Assembly (NCBI RefSeq): GCF_000732605.1
Contig: NZ_JPME01000023.1
Location: forward strand, 1 to 64,000
Length of the DNA: 64,000 bases
Reading direction: 5' to 3'
Source of the DNA: Lacrimispora celerecrescens
GTDB lineage: Bacteria; Bacillota; Clostridia; Lachnospirales; Lachnospiraceae
Position numbers and translations under genes: made by a program. The notes below the pieces were generated by a model, which was not told the origin of the DNA, ran no database searches, and saw only the letters and a program-made list of their open reading frames with translations. This document shows, piece by piece, positions 43,198-54,049 of the stretch; position 1 is the first letter of the stretch, and each line of letters begins with the position of its first letter.

Positions 43198-43751
43198 AGA
43201 AATACCTCCCTTTGTTGCATTGGTTTTTGTATTTCCTTATTATACCAGATCTATATCTATTTTAATAGGAAGAAAGCCATGAAAGGCAGGAAAAATTTTT
43301 TACTAGTCTTTTGTAGGATTTGATAGCGACAAAAGAAGGAATGACCGGGAGCATATATTTTTTCCATATCTATTCTAATCTAATTATAACTGCGTTAGGT
43401 ACTAATGACGGTGAAAAGAAAAAAAGCAAAAAAAACATGGTCAAATTACACAAATTATTAGAAAAAAATTCTACATAAAACCCAGAAAAATTCGCTAAAA
43501 ATAAAAAACTTTATGTTTTGGACATAATTCCGGTTAAAAAATTAATAATAATTTTAGAAATTCATGCGAAAAATTGTCTCAAATGTTCAAACAATTAACT
43601 GCATTAATAAGATGTTATGAAACTTGCAAAAAGTTGACAATTTCCGCAGATGAAAGTATGATACACGGTAGACCTCTGATATATTGTACATTTAGGAGTA
43701 CAATCCGTAAATCTGGTAATATATAAAGGGGAAGATAGTTTAAGAAAGGAA
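43198..43751. promoter_or_regulatory. AT-rich control region with the F-ATPase promoter
   Basis: A 554-bp gap with no gene. A full promoter TTGACA (43634-43639), 17 bp, TATGAT (43657-43662) faces the atp operon and lies 90 bp before atpB. The part from 43400 to 43600 is very A-rich with repeated AAAAATT-type tracts, which may act as an UP element or bend. No atpI-like gene precedes atpB, unlike in many Firmicutes. Confidence 0.85.
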
Positions 43752-44447
43752 GTGAGCATTACGGAGGATTTGGCAGAGAAGTTATTAGAGGAACTGAACT
43801 GCGAAACGGTTTTTACCATTCCGATATTCGGAGGCATTCCCATTGCTGAATCAGTAGTGGTGACATGGATTATCATGGCAGCACTAACACTCCTTTCCAT
43901 CATTCTGGTGAGAAATCTTAAGGTTGAGAATCCTGGAAAGAAGCAGCTGGTGCTTGAAATGGCAATCGGTGGAATTTACAATTTCTTTGAAGATTTAGTG
44001 GGGGAGGAAGGTAAGAGATATATTCCTTATCTCATTTCAGTGGGAATTTATCTCGGAGTGGCTAATTTGATTGGTCTGGCAGGTTTCAAGCCGCCTACCA
44101 AGGATTTAAATACCACTGCAGCGCTTGCTGTCATGAGCATACTTCTGATAGAGTATTCAGGCCTTCACAAAAAAGGGGTAAAAGGTTTTATAAAAGGCTT
44201 TGCAGAGCCGTCACCGATTATAGCCCCTATTAACATCCTGGAATTATTTATTAAACCGCTTTCTTTGTGTATGCGGCTTTTTGGTAATATCCTGGCATCA
44301 TTTGTAGTAATGGAATTGCTTAAGCAGTTTGCAGCACTCCTAGTACCAATTCCGTTCAGTTTTTATTTTGATATTTTTGACGGATTGATTCAGGCGTATG
44401 TATTTGTATTTTTGACTGCCCTTTTCATTAAGGAATCGGTAGAATAA
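43752..44447 (+). CDS. atpB: F-type ATP synthase subunit a
   Basis: A 231-aa membrane stator with five to six helices. The essential Arg of helix 4 is in PLSLCMRLFGNILASFVVM, and the last helix region IQAYVFVFLTALFIKESVE has the usual Gln/Glu. It provides the two half-channels next to the c-ring. The start is uncertain: the GTG at 43752 has AAAGGAA directly against it, while a TTG at 43770 has GGAGG 2 nt upstream. First gene of the atp operon. Confidence 0.93.
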   Translation: MSITEDLAEKLLEELNCETVFTIPIFGGIPIAESVVVTWIIMAALTLLSIILVRNLKVENPGKKQLVLEMAIGGIYNFFEDLVGEEGKRYIPYLISVGIYLGVANLIGLAGFKPPTKDLNTTAALAVMSILLIEYSGLHKKGVKGFIKGFAEPSPIIAPINILELFIKPLSLCMRLFGNILASFVVMELLKQFAALLVPIPFSFYFDIFDGLIQAYVFVFLTALFIKESVE

Positions 44448-44476
44448 ACAATAGTAAATTAAAAGGAGAGATTATT

Positions 44477-44695
44477 ATGTTAATAGCAATTGGAGCAGGA
44501 ATCGCAGTATTCACAGGTATTGGAGCAGGAATCGGAATTGGTATAGCAACCTCAAAAGCAGTGGATTCCATTGCAAGACAGCCTGAGGCAGAAAGCAAGA
44601 TCAGCAAGGCCCTTCTGTTAGGTTGTGCGCTTGCAGAGGCAACTGCCATCTATGGTTTCGTTATAGCCCTTCTCATCATTTTATTCCTTAAATAA
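44477..44695 (+). CDS. atpE: F-type ATP synthase subunit c
   Basis: A 72-aa hairpin proteolipid: Gly-rich helix 1 (GIGAGIGIGIATSKAV), the polar loop ARQPEAE, and helix 2 with Glu54 in LAEATAIYG. Relative to the Na+-type c subunit of Ilyobacter tartaricus, the Gln ligand is Ile21 and the Ser after the Glu is Ala55; only the Thr (Thr56) is kept. Two of the signature Na+ ligands are thus missing, which points to proton coupling (inference). GGAG precedes the ATG. Confidence 0.95.
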   Translation: MLIAIGAGIAVFTGIGAGIGIGIATSKAVDSIARQPEAESKISKALLLGCALAEATAIYGFVIALLIILFLK

Positions 44696-44749
44696 TTAAC
44701 CAGGTCAGGATTAAGATGGAAAAATTGAAAAGAAAGGCAGGCGGTACAG

Positions 44750-45250
44750 ATGCTTAGACTGGATATGAACTTTGTGTGGACTATCGTGAATCTCATCGTC
44801 CTGTATCTTTTGCTTAGGCATTTCCTTATAGGGCCGGTTTTGGATGTGATGAATAAACGGCGGGGAATGATTGAGCAGAGCATTTCAGATGCCAGGAATA
44901 AGGAAGTTTTAGCAGCGGATCTTAAAAAGCAATATGAAGTAAAGCTGGCTGCCTCCTCAGATGAGGGCTCAAAGCTTATTGAAGAAGCGAAAATCCAGGC
45001 AAAGGCCCAGTACGACCGGATCTTAAAGGATGCGGAGGAAGATGCAGGCCGTTTGATGGCCGAGGCCAGGAAACAGGCTGAGGCTGATCAGGAAAAGGCA
45101 TTGCGTGAGGCCAAGGCGCAGATTGCGGGCATAGTGATCGCAGCAGCGGCCAAGGTGGTTAATCAGGAGGTGAGCGCCAGGGCAAATCAGGCGCTTTACG
45201 ATTCATTTATAGCAGAAGCAGGTGATTTTCATGATGCAGGCAGCAATTAA
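44750..45250 (+). CDS. atpF: F-type ATP synthase subunit b
   Basis: A 166-aa peripheral stalk subunit: one N-terminal membrane helix (FVWTIVNLIVLYLLLRHFLIGPV) followed by an Ala/Glu/Lys-rich coiled coil to about residue 150. It overlaps the delta subunit start by about 20 bp. AAAGGCAGGCGG lies before the ATG. Confidence 0.94.
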   Translation: MLRLDMNFVWTIVNLIVLYLLLRHFLIGPVLDVMNKRRGMIEQSISDARNKEVLAADLKKQYEVKLAASSDEGSKLIEEAKIQAKAQYDRILKDAEEDAGRLMAEARKQAEADQEKALREAKAQIAGIVIAAAAKVVNQEVSARANQALYDSFIAEAGDFHDAGSN

Positions 45251-45734
45251 TTACGGGCAGGTGCTTTATGAGCTCTCTGTTCCTGAAACAGCCATTGAGG
45301 AAACGGCTCTGGCATTAAAGACTGTGCCGGAGCTTAAGCGTGCCCTTAACAGCCCTGTGGTTGCAAGGAGCAGCAAGCACCGGATTATTGACCGCGTATT
45401 TCCTGCTGAGATCAGAACCTTTTTAAAGGTTTTGGTGGATCGCCGGGATGTAGATCTTGCAGATGATATTTTTCATGCATGGCGTGCCTGTGTTTGCAGA
45501 CAGGAAGGAATCCTGGAGGCTTCCCTTTTCTACGTGACAGAACCGGAGGAAGAACAGCTTCGCGAGATCAAAGCAATGCTGTGTAAAAAATATGATAAAC
45601 GTGATGTAAGGCTTCGCCTGATTCAGGACCCCGGTTTGATCGGTGGCTTCATCATCCGCGTAGGAGATGTGGAAACTGACTGGAGCTTAAGGGGACGCCT
45701 TAGAGAATTGGAACAAAAAATAATGCGGAGGTGA
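45231..45734 (+). CDS. atpH: F-type ATP synthase subunit delta
   Basis: A 167-aa OSCP/delta subunit that ties the b stalk to the top of alpha3beta3. It has the N-terminal helical bundle ([24 protein letters not shown]) and the C-terminal signature [29 protein letters not shown]. One of the adjacent ATG codons (45231 or 45234) with AGGTGA upstream is the likely start, inside the end of atpF. Confidence 0.93.
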   Translation: MMQAAINYGQVLYELSVPETAIEETALALKTVPELKRALNSPVVARSSKHRIIDRVFPAEIRTFLKVLVDRRDVDLADDIFHAWRACVCRQEGILEASLFYVTEPEEEQLREIKAMLCKKYDKRDVRLRLIQDPGLIGGFIIRVGDVETDWSLRGRLRELEQKIMRR

Positions 45735-45739
45735 AAAAC

Positions 45740-47248
45740 GTGGCTTCCATCAATTCAGATGAAATAATTTCTATATTGAGAAGTGAAATTGAAGATTATG
45801 ACGCTCATGCCAGGGACCAGGAAGTTGGGACTGTTATTAGCGTTGGCGACGGCATTGCAACGGTTTATGGAATTGACCGTGCGATGTACGGCGAGATCGT
45901 TATTTTTGATAGTGGAATCAAGGGAATGGTACAGGACATCAGAAAAGAAGATATCGGATGTATCCTGTTCGGTTCTGACCGGGACGTTAGGGAAGGTTCC
46001 AAGGTAACAAGAACCAAAAAGCGTGCCGGAATCCCGGTAGGCGAGAAATTTGTGGGAAGAGTGGTCAATGCACTTGGTGCTCCCATTGACGGGAAGGGAG
46101 AGATCATCTCTGACGATTACCGTCCCATTGAACATGAAGCACCTGGCATTGTTGACCGTAAGAGCGTGTCTGTTCCAATGGAAACAGGTATTCTTGCCAT
46201 TGACTCCATGTTCCCTATTGGACGGGGACAAAGAGAGCTGATCATTGGCGACCGTCAGACCGGTAAGACTTCCATCGCCATTGATGCTATCTTAAACCAG
46301 AAGGGAAAAGGCGTGATCTGCGTTTATGTAGCTGTGGGGCAGAAGGCTTCTACCGTTGCAAAGCTGGTGAATACCCTGTCACATTACGGCGCTATGGATT
46401 ATACCATTGTGGTATCTTCTTCAGCCAGCGAACCGGCACCCTTACAGTATATCTCACCTTATTCCGGTACTGCTCTTGCAGAGTATTTCATGTACCAGGG
46501 GAAAGATGTGCTGATTGTTTATGATGATCTGTCTAAGCATGCGGTAGCATACCGATCCTTATCCCTGTTATTAGAGCGTTCTCCTGGACGTGAGGCATAT
46601 CCAGGCGACGTATTTTATCTTCACTCCAGGCTTTTGGAGCGTTCCAGCCGGTTGAGCGAGGAAGCAGGAGGCGGTTCCATTACTGCACTGCCTATTATTG
46701 AAACACAGGCCGGTGATGTATCGGCTTATATTCCGACTAATGTTATTTCCATTACAGACGGTCAGATATTCTTAGAAAGCGACCTCTTCTTCTCCGGTAT
46801 GAGACCGGCAGTAAACGTAGGTCTTTCCGTATCCAGAGTTGGTGGAGCGGCTCAAACCAAGGCGATGAAAAAGGCTGCTGGAAGCATCCGTATCGACCTG
46901 GCACAGTGCCGGGAGATGGAAGTGTTCACCCAGTTCAGCTCAGATCTTGATCCGGCTACTAAGGAGCAGATCCAATATGGTAAGGGACTTACAGAGCTGT
47001 TAAAACAGCCTTTATGCCATCCATTGAGCCTTCATGCCCAGGTGATCAGCTTGATTGTAGCCAATAACCGTCTGCTCTTAGATGTGGAAGTTACAAAGAT
47101 AAAAGAGTTTCAGAGAGAATTGCTGGCATTCTTTGATGAGCGCTATCCGGAAGTCGGAAAAGAAATTGAAGAAAGCAGAGCGCTGTCTGACGAGCTGAAG
47201 CAGAAGATTGTAGATGTGACAGCCGAATTTAAACAGAAACGGGTGTAG
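45740..47248 (+). CDS. atpA: F-type ATP synthase subunit alpha
   Basis: A 502-aa non-catalytic nucleotide-binding subunit: P-loop [21 protein letters not shown]-like segment ([32 protein letters not shown]) and the arginine finger region [17 protein letters not shown]. The GTG at 45740 with GCGGAGGTG upstream is preferred to the GTG at 45731, which lies inside that ribosome site. It starts 5 bp after atpH. Confidence 0.96.
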   Translation: MASINSDEIISILRSEIEDYDAHARDQEVGTVISVGDGIATVYGIDRAMYGEIVIFDSGIKGMVQDIRKEDIGCILFGSDRDVREGSKVTRTKKRAGIPVGEKFVGRVVNALGAPIDGKGEIISDDYRPIEHEAPGIVDRKSVSVPMETGILAIDSMFPIGRGQRELIIGDRQTGKTSIAIDAILNQKGKGVICVYVAVGQKASTVAKLVNTLSHYGAMDYTIVVSSSASEPAPLQYISPYSGTALAEYFMYQGKDVLIVYDDLSKHAVAYRSLSLLLERSPGREAYPGDVFYLHSRLLERSSRLSEEAGGGSITALPIIETQAGDVSAYIPTNVISITDGQIFLESDLFFSGMRPAVNVGLSVSRVGGAAQTKAMKKAAGSIRIDLAQCREMEVFTQFSSDLDPATKEQIQYGKGLTELLKQPLCHPLSLHAQVISLIVANNRLLLDVEVTKIKEFQRELLAFFDERYPEVGKEIEESRALSDELKQKIVDVTAEFKQKRV

Positions 47249-47251
47249 GAT

Positions 47252-48148
47252 ATGGCAAATGCGAGAGAGATACAAAGCAGGATGAACAGCATCAAAAGTA
47301 CCATGAAGATAACCAATGCGATGTATACCATTTCCTCGTCAAAGCTGAAAAGAGCAAGGAAAGCCCTGACTGATACAGAGCCTTACTTTTACGCACTGCA
47401 AAGGACCATTGCCAGAATCATAAGGCACACGCCCGAAATTGACGACCCGTATCTGGATACCAGGCCGCATATTAAGAAAGAAGACCGTAAGATCGGATAC
47501 ATTGTGGTAACGGCTGACAAGGGGCTGGCCGGTTCTTATAATCATAACATTTTTAAACTGGCTCAGGAGCAGATTGACAAGGGCGGAAATCCCATGCTGT
47601 TTGTAGTTGGTGATCTGGGACAGCAGTATTTTACGAAAAAGGGAATACCGGTGGAACAGGATTTCCGGTATACCGTTCAAAAGCCAAATATGAGCCGGGC
47701 CAGAATCATTGAGGAAAAGATCGTGGATTACTTCCTGACAGGAAAGCTTGATGAGGTATATATGATCTACACCAGAATGGTGAATGCCATGAAAATGGAG
47801 GCTGAGATCGAACAGCTTCTTCCCATTCCTAAGCACCGGTTAAGCCAGGGCGTACCAATTAATGTACATTTGGAAGAGATCACCATGAAGCCATCTCCAC
47901 AGGCAGTGATTGATGCCATCGTGCCCAATTACATTGCAGGCTTTATCTATGGAGGTTTGGTGGAGTCTTATTCCAGCGAGCAGAATTCCAGAATGATGGC
48001 CATGCAGGCTGCAACAAAGAGTGCTCAGGAGATGCTTGATGAACTGGCGATCACCTATAACAGAGTCCGCCAGGCGGCCATTACCCAGGAGATCACCGAG
48101 GTAATCAGCGGTGCAAAGGCCCAAAAGAAAAAAAGGAAGAAAGCATAG
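47252..48148 (+). CDS. atpG: F-type ATP synthase subunit gamma
   Basis: A 298-aa rotor shaft: N-terminal coiled coil (MANAREIQSRMNSIKSTMKITNAMYTISSSKLKRA) and C-terminal coiled coil (SEQNSRMMAMQAATKSAQEMLDELAITYNRVRQAAITQEITEVISGA), both typical. It starts 3 bp after atpA. Confidence 0.95.
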   Translation: MANAREIQSRMNSIKSTMKITNAMYTISSSKLKRARKALTDTEPYFYALQRTIARIIRHTPEIDDPYLDTRPHIKKEDRKIGYIVVTADKGLAGSYNHNIFKLAQEQIDKGGNPMLFVVGDLGQQYFTKKGIPVEQDFRYTVQKPNMSRARIIEEKIVDYFLTGKLDEVYMIYTRMVNAMKMEAEIEQLLPIPKHRLSQGVPINVHLEEITMKPSPQAVIDAIVPNYIAGFIYGGLVESYSSEQNSRMMAMQAATKSAQEMLDELAITYNRVRQAAITQEITEVISGAKAQKKKRKKA

Positions 48149-48205
48149 TATCATCGGATGTTCCGGTTGACTTTAGAGAGGAGGAGTCCTCACGACTGTG
48201 AGTAA

Positions 48206-49606
<1,401 letters not shown>

Positions 49607-49622
49607 CTTGGAGGTGCTGCCT

Positions 49623-50039
49623 GTGAGTAAAAATACATTTTTCCTTCAGGTTCTTGCCAGTGATAAGGTGTTTTACAAAGGCTCTTGCCAGGAACTGGTG
49701 ATTCCTCTTGCAGATGGAGAAAAGGCGATTCTTCCCCATCATGAGGATATGGTCATTGCAGTATCCATAGGGGAAATGCGTTTGTTGGATGAAAATGATC
49801 AATGGATTCATGCTGTTGTAGGAAATGGTTTTATCCAGATCATCAACAACCGTGTGACACTTCTTGTTGATACTGCCGAGCATCCGGAAGAAATTGACGA
49901 ACGCCGTGCAGAGGAAGCTATGGAAAGAGCGGCTGAGCAGCTAAGGCAGAGTAAAAGCCTTCAGGAGCATTCTCATTTTGAGGCTTCTATGGCCAGGTCG
50001 CTGGCCAGACTGCGTACAAAACACAAATTTGAGCTTTGA
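49623..50039 (+). CDS. atpC: F-type ATP synthase subunit epsilon
   Basis: A 138-aa rotor/regulatory subunit: N-terminal beta-sandwich (FFLQVLASDKVFYKGSCQELVIPLADGEKAILPHHEDMVIAVSIGEMRL) and a C-terminal helical hairpin (RRAEEAMERAAEQLRQSK...SLARLRTKH) that can inhibit ATP hydrolysis. The GTG at 49623 is chosen because TTGGAGGTG at 49608 is its ribosome site. Last gene of the operon. Confidence 0.94.
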   Translation: MSKNTFFLQVLASDKVFYKGSCQELVIPLADGEKAILPHHEDMVIAVSIGEMRLLDENDQWIHAVVGNGFIQIINNRVTLLVDTAEHPEEIDERRAEEAMERAAEQLRQSKSLQEHSHFEASMARSLARLRTKHKFEL

Positions 50040-50061
50040 CAGGAAATGATGATAAAAAAAG

Positions 50062-50108
50062 AAGGATATCCGGGAGGGAGAAATCTGCCTCCCGGATATC
50101 CTTTTTTC
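50062..50108 (+). terminator. Terminator of the F-ATPase operon
   Basis: Perfect 16-bp arms AAGGATATCCGGGAGG (50062-50077) and CCTCCCGGATATCCTT (50088-50103), then a T-run. It lies directly against the stop codon of the convergent ZIP gene and can serve both. Confidence 0.95.
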
Positions 50109-50915
50109 TTATCCTAAAGCTACGTCTAAAATCATCATGATTAGAAATCCCACCATAACGCCAAGGGTTCCAACATTGGAATGTTCTCCTAAATGAGCCT
50201 CGGGAATCAGCTCTTCCACCACTACGTACATCATGGCGCCGGCTGCAAAGGACAAAAGCCAGGGCATGAGCGGCTGGATACTGCCTGCCACAAGCACAGT
50301 GAGGATTCCGAATATAGGCTCTACGATGCCGGACATGCTGCCCCGGAAAAATGCTTTTCCCGTGGAAAGACCTTCCTGCCTTAAGGGCAGGGAAATAGCA
50401 GCGCCTTCCGGGAAGTTCTGGATGCCGATTCCAATTGCAAGTGCCATAGCAGCAGTATAAAGAGTTGGATCACCTCCATGCTGTGCGGCCAGGGCAAAGG
50501 CCAGTCCTACGGCCATACCCTCCGGAATGTTATGAAGTGTCACAGCCATGACAAGCAAGGTAGTACGTTTCCAGGTGGATGAGATTCCTTCCGCTTCATT
50601 TTCTCTACTACTATTTAAGTCGGGATGAAGGTGAGGAAGAAGTGTATCCAATACTATGAGAAAAAGTATTCCTAAAATAAATCCTCCGGCAGCGGGTATC
50701 CAACCCGGAGTCCCACTTGCCTCGGCCTCTTCGATAGCCGGAATGAGAAGCGACCATACCGAGGCTGCGATCATAACACCGGCAGCAAATCCTAGGAAGA
50801 TTCTCTGGATAGACTGGTTTACCTCTTTACGGAAGAAGAATACAACCGAGGCCCCCAGGGTTGTCATTAGAAATGTAAAGCCGGTACCACCGGCAGCCCA
50901 CAAAACAGGCGTCAT
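50109..50915 (-). CDS. ZIP-family divalent metal transporter
   Basis: A 268-aa membrane protein with eight predicted helices, of the GufA/ZupT branch of ZIP importers (Zn2+ and similar ions). The two metal-site helices are clear: VTLHNIPEGMAVGLAFAL and GIQNFPEGAAISLPLR. The ATG at 50915 has AAAGGAGG before it; the frame is open to 51023 but that part is not family-like. It is a single-gene unit. Confidence 0.9.
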   Translation of the reverse strand: MTPVLWAAGGTGFTFLMTTLGASVVFFFRKEVNQSIQRIFLGFAAGVMIAASVWSLLIPAIEEAEASGTPGWIPAAGGFILGILFLIVLDTLLPHLHPDLNSSRENEAEGISSTWKRTTLLVMAVTLHNIPEGMAVGLAFALAAQHGGDPTLYTAAMALAIGIGIQNFPEGAAISLPLRQEGLSTGKAFFRGSMSGIVEPIFGILTVLVAGSIQPLMPWLLSFAAGAMMYVVVEELIPEAHLGEHSNVGTLGVMVGFLIMMILDVALG

Positions 50916-51139
50916 AATAATCCCTCCTTTTCTATTTAAAGTCAAAGGTTTTGACTGTGTTTTCATTGCTTTAACTATACCATAACCTCTGTTTAGGCGC
51001 AATGAGATAAATTCCCTTTCCATTTCCGACAGTTTTATGCTAAAATAGACCTAATTTTACATAGTAAGTACACCTTCATGCCCCAAGAGCGTGGGCAACA
51101 AATAGGAAACACCCTATACATAGGAAAGGAATTTGATTT

Positions 51140-52672
51140 ATGAATATAAAAATAAGATGGAAAAGGCGTTCTGCCTATACTGTATTTCTGGCAGCAGCAA
51201 CGGCTTCTTTATTAGCAGGCTGCAATAAAACAGAAGCAGTCAAAGGACCTGGAAAGGATGCAACGCCATCCATTGCCATAGCAACGGAGCGAAAAAACGA
51301 ACTGCAGCCTATTGATGCACTTACTCCAGGAGGAGATTTAATGCCAAGGCTTCTTATGGTGCCGGAACAAAAGGAAAATCCTATCCCGGAGTTTTTACGG
51401 AACGGGGTGGAGCATCCGGTGGTGGCCAGTCTTCAGGAGCGTTTGATGAATTTAGGCTTTATGGATAACGATGAGCCCACACAGTACTTTGGTAACGTTA
51501 CGGAGGCTGCTGTCAAGACCTTCCAGCGCCAGAATTGCCTGGTTCAAGATGGAATTGTAGGGCCTGAGACGTTAAATTCCATTATGTCACCATCTGCCAA
51601 ATATTATGCTGTATCAAAGGGTGTGGAGGGTGATGACATATCACGGATTCAGAACCGTCTTTATGAACTGGGGTATCTAGCCAGTGCGGGTCAGGTATCC
51701 GGCAGCTTTGGGGATGAAACAGAGGCAGCGGTTATGAAGCTTCAGGAAGTCAACGGCTTAAACATAGATGGAAAAGTTGGGCGTCAGACCATAAACTTAC
51801 TTTACAGTGAAGAGATCAAGCCGAACTTCCTGGCTTATGGAGAAAAAAGCGATTTGGTTTTATCCAGTCAGCAGCGTCTTAAAGAGTTGGGGTATTTAAC
51901 AACCACTCCGGACGGAGCTTACGGAGATGATACGGTGACAGCGGTGAAACAGTTCCAGTCCAGGAATGACCTGGTTGTGGATGGGTATTTAGGGCCATCC
52001 ACCCGGATAACCTTAATGAGCGCTGGGGCGCAGCCTAACGGCTTGACCTTGGGTGAACAGGGAGAATCGGTTACCAGGATTCAGCAGCTGTTAAATAAAT
52101 ACGGGTACTTAGCTTCCGCTAATGTGACAGGATATTACGGTGAAGTGACGGAAAAGGCGGTTAAGGATTTCCAGAGCAACAATGGTTTGAAAGTGGATGG
52201 TTCTGTGGGACAGCTTACCATGAGTAAGCTTACAGGAAGCGGTATAAAATCTGCAGGCTCTTCCGGTTCCTCAGGCGGTTCATCCAAGGGTGGTACCGTT
52301 AAGGGAGGCTCCGGTGTAAGCGGATTGCTTTCCATTGCCAGATCAAAGCTAGGGCGTCCCTATGTATGGGGGGCCAAGGGATCAGAGTCCTTTGACTGTT
52401 CGGGATTTGTTTACTGGTCTCTCAACCAGGCTGGCGTCAGACAGAGTTATCTAACCTCTTCCGGTTGGAGAAACGTAGGTAAATATACAAAGATCACCAG
52501 CTTTGGAAGCCTGCAGGCAGGTGATATCATCGTCGTAAGCGGACACGTGGGAATCGTAGCCGGAGGCGGAAAAGTTATCGATGCTTCTTCCAGTAACGGA
52601 AAGGTAGTGGAACGTTCCTTAAGCTCCTGGTGGAAGAGCAACTTTATCTGCGGCTGGCGTATATTTGGATAG
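51140..52672 (+). CDS. Peptidoglycan-binding NlpC/P60 lipoprotein (endopeptidase)
   Basis: A 510-aa exported wall hydrolase. The signal peptide ends in lipobox LLAGC (Cys28). Four PG_binding_1 repeats follow (about 90-150, 160-220, 232-290 and 303-365), each with a LQxRLxxLGY...VKxFQ..N.L.VDG.vG pattern. Then come a Gly/Ser linker and an NlpC/P60 domain with Cys420 in ESFDCSGFVYW and His469 in VSGHVGIVAGGG. It should cut the stem peptide of peptidoglycan at the cell surface. It has its own start region, with GAAAGGA before the ATG. Confidence 0.93.
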   Translation: MNIKIRWKRRSAYTVFLAAATASLLAGCNKTEAVKGPGKDATPSIAIATERKNELQPIDALTPGGDLMPRLLMVPEQKENPIPEFLRNGVEHPVVASLQERLMNLGFMDNDEPTQYFGNVTEAAVKTFQRQNCLVQDGIVGPETLNSIMSPSAKYYAVSKGVEGDDISRIQNRLYELGYLASAGQVSGSFGDETEAAVMKLQEVNGLNIDGKVGRQTINLLYSEEIKPNFLAYGEKSDLVLSSQQRLKELGYLTTTPDGAYGDDTVTAVKQFQSRNDLVVDGYLGPSTRITLMSAGAQPNGLTLGEQGESVTRIQQLLNKYGYLASANVTGYYGEVTEKAVKDFQSNNGLKVDGSVGQLTMSKLTGSGIKSAGSSGSSGGSSKGGTVKGGSGVSGLLSIARSKLGRPYVWGAKGSESFDCSGFVYWSLNQAGVRQSYLTSSGWRNVGKYTKITSFGSLQAGDIIVVSGHVGIVAGGGKVIDASSSNGKVVERSLSSWWKSNFICGWRIFG

Positions 52673-52687
52673 GAATGGTTCAGAATA

Positions 52688-54049
52688 ATGAGTATGAAAA
52701 CGCAGAAAAAAGCAATTAATATGGTAACAGATTCACCGGGAAGGGCCCTTTTGCTCTTTGCCCTTCCCATGATTCTTGGGAATTTATTTCAACAGTTTTA
52801 TAACATCATAGACTCTGTTGTAGTTGGACGGTTTGTGGGAGAAGAGGCCCTGGCATCAGTAGGTGCCTCTTATTCCATTACAAACGTTTTTATCGCCATT
52901 GCGGTAGGAGGCGGGATCGGAAGCTCGGTGGTGGTGTCCCAGTTTTTAGGGGCAAAACAGACTGGAAACATGAAAACCGCCATATCCACCACTCTTATTA
53001 ATTTTTTATCCATAGGAGTGATACTAGGCGGTCTCGGACTTCTTTTCAATCATCGGATTTTAAGCTTCATGAACACCCCAGAGAATGTATTTCATGAAGC
53101 CTCGGTGTATCTGGGAATTTATTTTATAGGGCTGCCCTTCTTATTTATGTATAATGTACAGGCTTCTGTTTTTCAAGCCCTGGGAGATTCCAAGACTCCC
53201 TTATATCTGCTTGTCTTTTCTTCTCTTTTAAATGTAGTGCTGGATCTGTTGTTCGTGACTCAGTTTTTCATGGGGGTGGCCGGAGTGGCCATTGCCACTT
53301 TGATAGCCCAGGGGCTTTCCGCAGTCCTGTCCTTTCTTATTTTGATAAAACGGTTAAAGGAGTATGAGACAACAGAGCCGTTTCGGCTTTATGACTGGAA
53401 TATGATGCTTCATATGATGCGCGTCGCCATTCCTTCCACTCTTCAGCAATCCATCGTCCATATCGGTATGCTTCTTGTACAGTCCGTTGTCAATGGGTTT
53501 GGATCTGCAGTCATGGCGGGCTTTGCGGCAGGAACCAGAATCGAATCCATCTGTATTGTTCCCATGCTTGCACTGGGAAATGCCATGTCCACCTACACGG
53601 CACAGAACATTGGCGCTGGAAAGAAAGACCGGGTAAAAGTGGGATACCGTTACTGCTATCTCATGGCAGGGGTTTTTGCGGTTATTATCTGTGTGATTAT
53701 GGAGACCTGGGGAGATTTGTTTATACGAAGCTTTCTAAATGAAGGCAGTGCGGATACAGCGTTTCAGACAGGCATGAGTTATGTCCGGTTCATTTCCTTT
53801 TTCTATATCTGCATAGGCTGTAAGGCGACCACAGACGGGCTTTTGCGCGGTGCAGGAGATGTGGTGGTATTTACTGTCGCCAATCTGGTTAATCTGGCGA
53901 TCCGGGTATCGGTAGCAGCAGTGTTCGCTCCTATTATTGGCGTCCAGGCCGTATGGTTTGCGGTTCCAATGGGCTGGACGGCCAATTATATTATATCATT
54001 CATCCGTTATCTGACGGGAAAGTGGGAGAGGATACAGCTTATTTCTTGA
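52688..54049 (+). CDS. MATE-family multidrug/Na+ antiporter
   Basis: A 453-aa membrane protein with 12 predicted helices and the MATE signatures: PMILGNLFQQFYNIIDSVVVGRFVGEEALASVGASYSI near the N-terminus, and FAAGTRIESICIVPMLALGNAMSTYTAQNIGAGKKDRV at the start of the second half. It is close to the DinF/NorM-like group common in Clostridia. Substrate unknown. It starts 15 bp after the NlpC/P60 gene and its 3' end overlaps the convergent kinase by 11 bp. Confidence 0.92.
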   Translation: MSMKTQKKAINMVTDSPGRALLLFALPMILGNLFQQFYNIIDSVVVGRFVGEEALASVGASYSITNVFIAIAVGGGIGSSVVVSQFLGAKQTGNMKTAISTTLINFLSIGVILGGLGLLFNHRILSFMNTPENVFHEASVYLGIYFIGLPFLFMYNVQASVFQALGDSKTPLYLLVFSSLLNVVLDLLFVTQFFMGVAGVAIATLIAQGLSAVLSFLILIKRLKEYETTEPFRLYDWNMMLHMMRVAIPSTLQQSIVHIGMLLVQSVVNGFGSAVMAGFAAGTRIESICIVPMLALGNAMSTYTAQNIGAGKKDRVKVGYRYCYLMAGVFAVIICVIMETWGDLFIRSFLNEGSADTAFQTGMSYVRFISFFYICIGCKATTDGLLRGAGDVVVFTVANLVNLAIRVSVAAVFAPIIGVQAVWFAVPMGWTANYIISFIRYLTGKWERIQLIS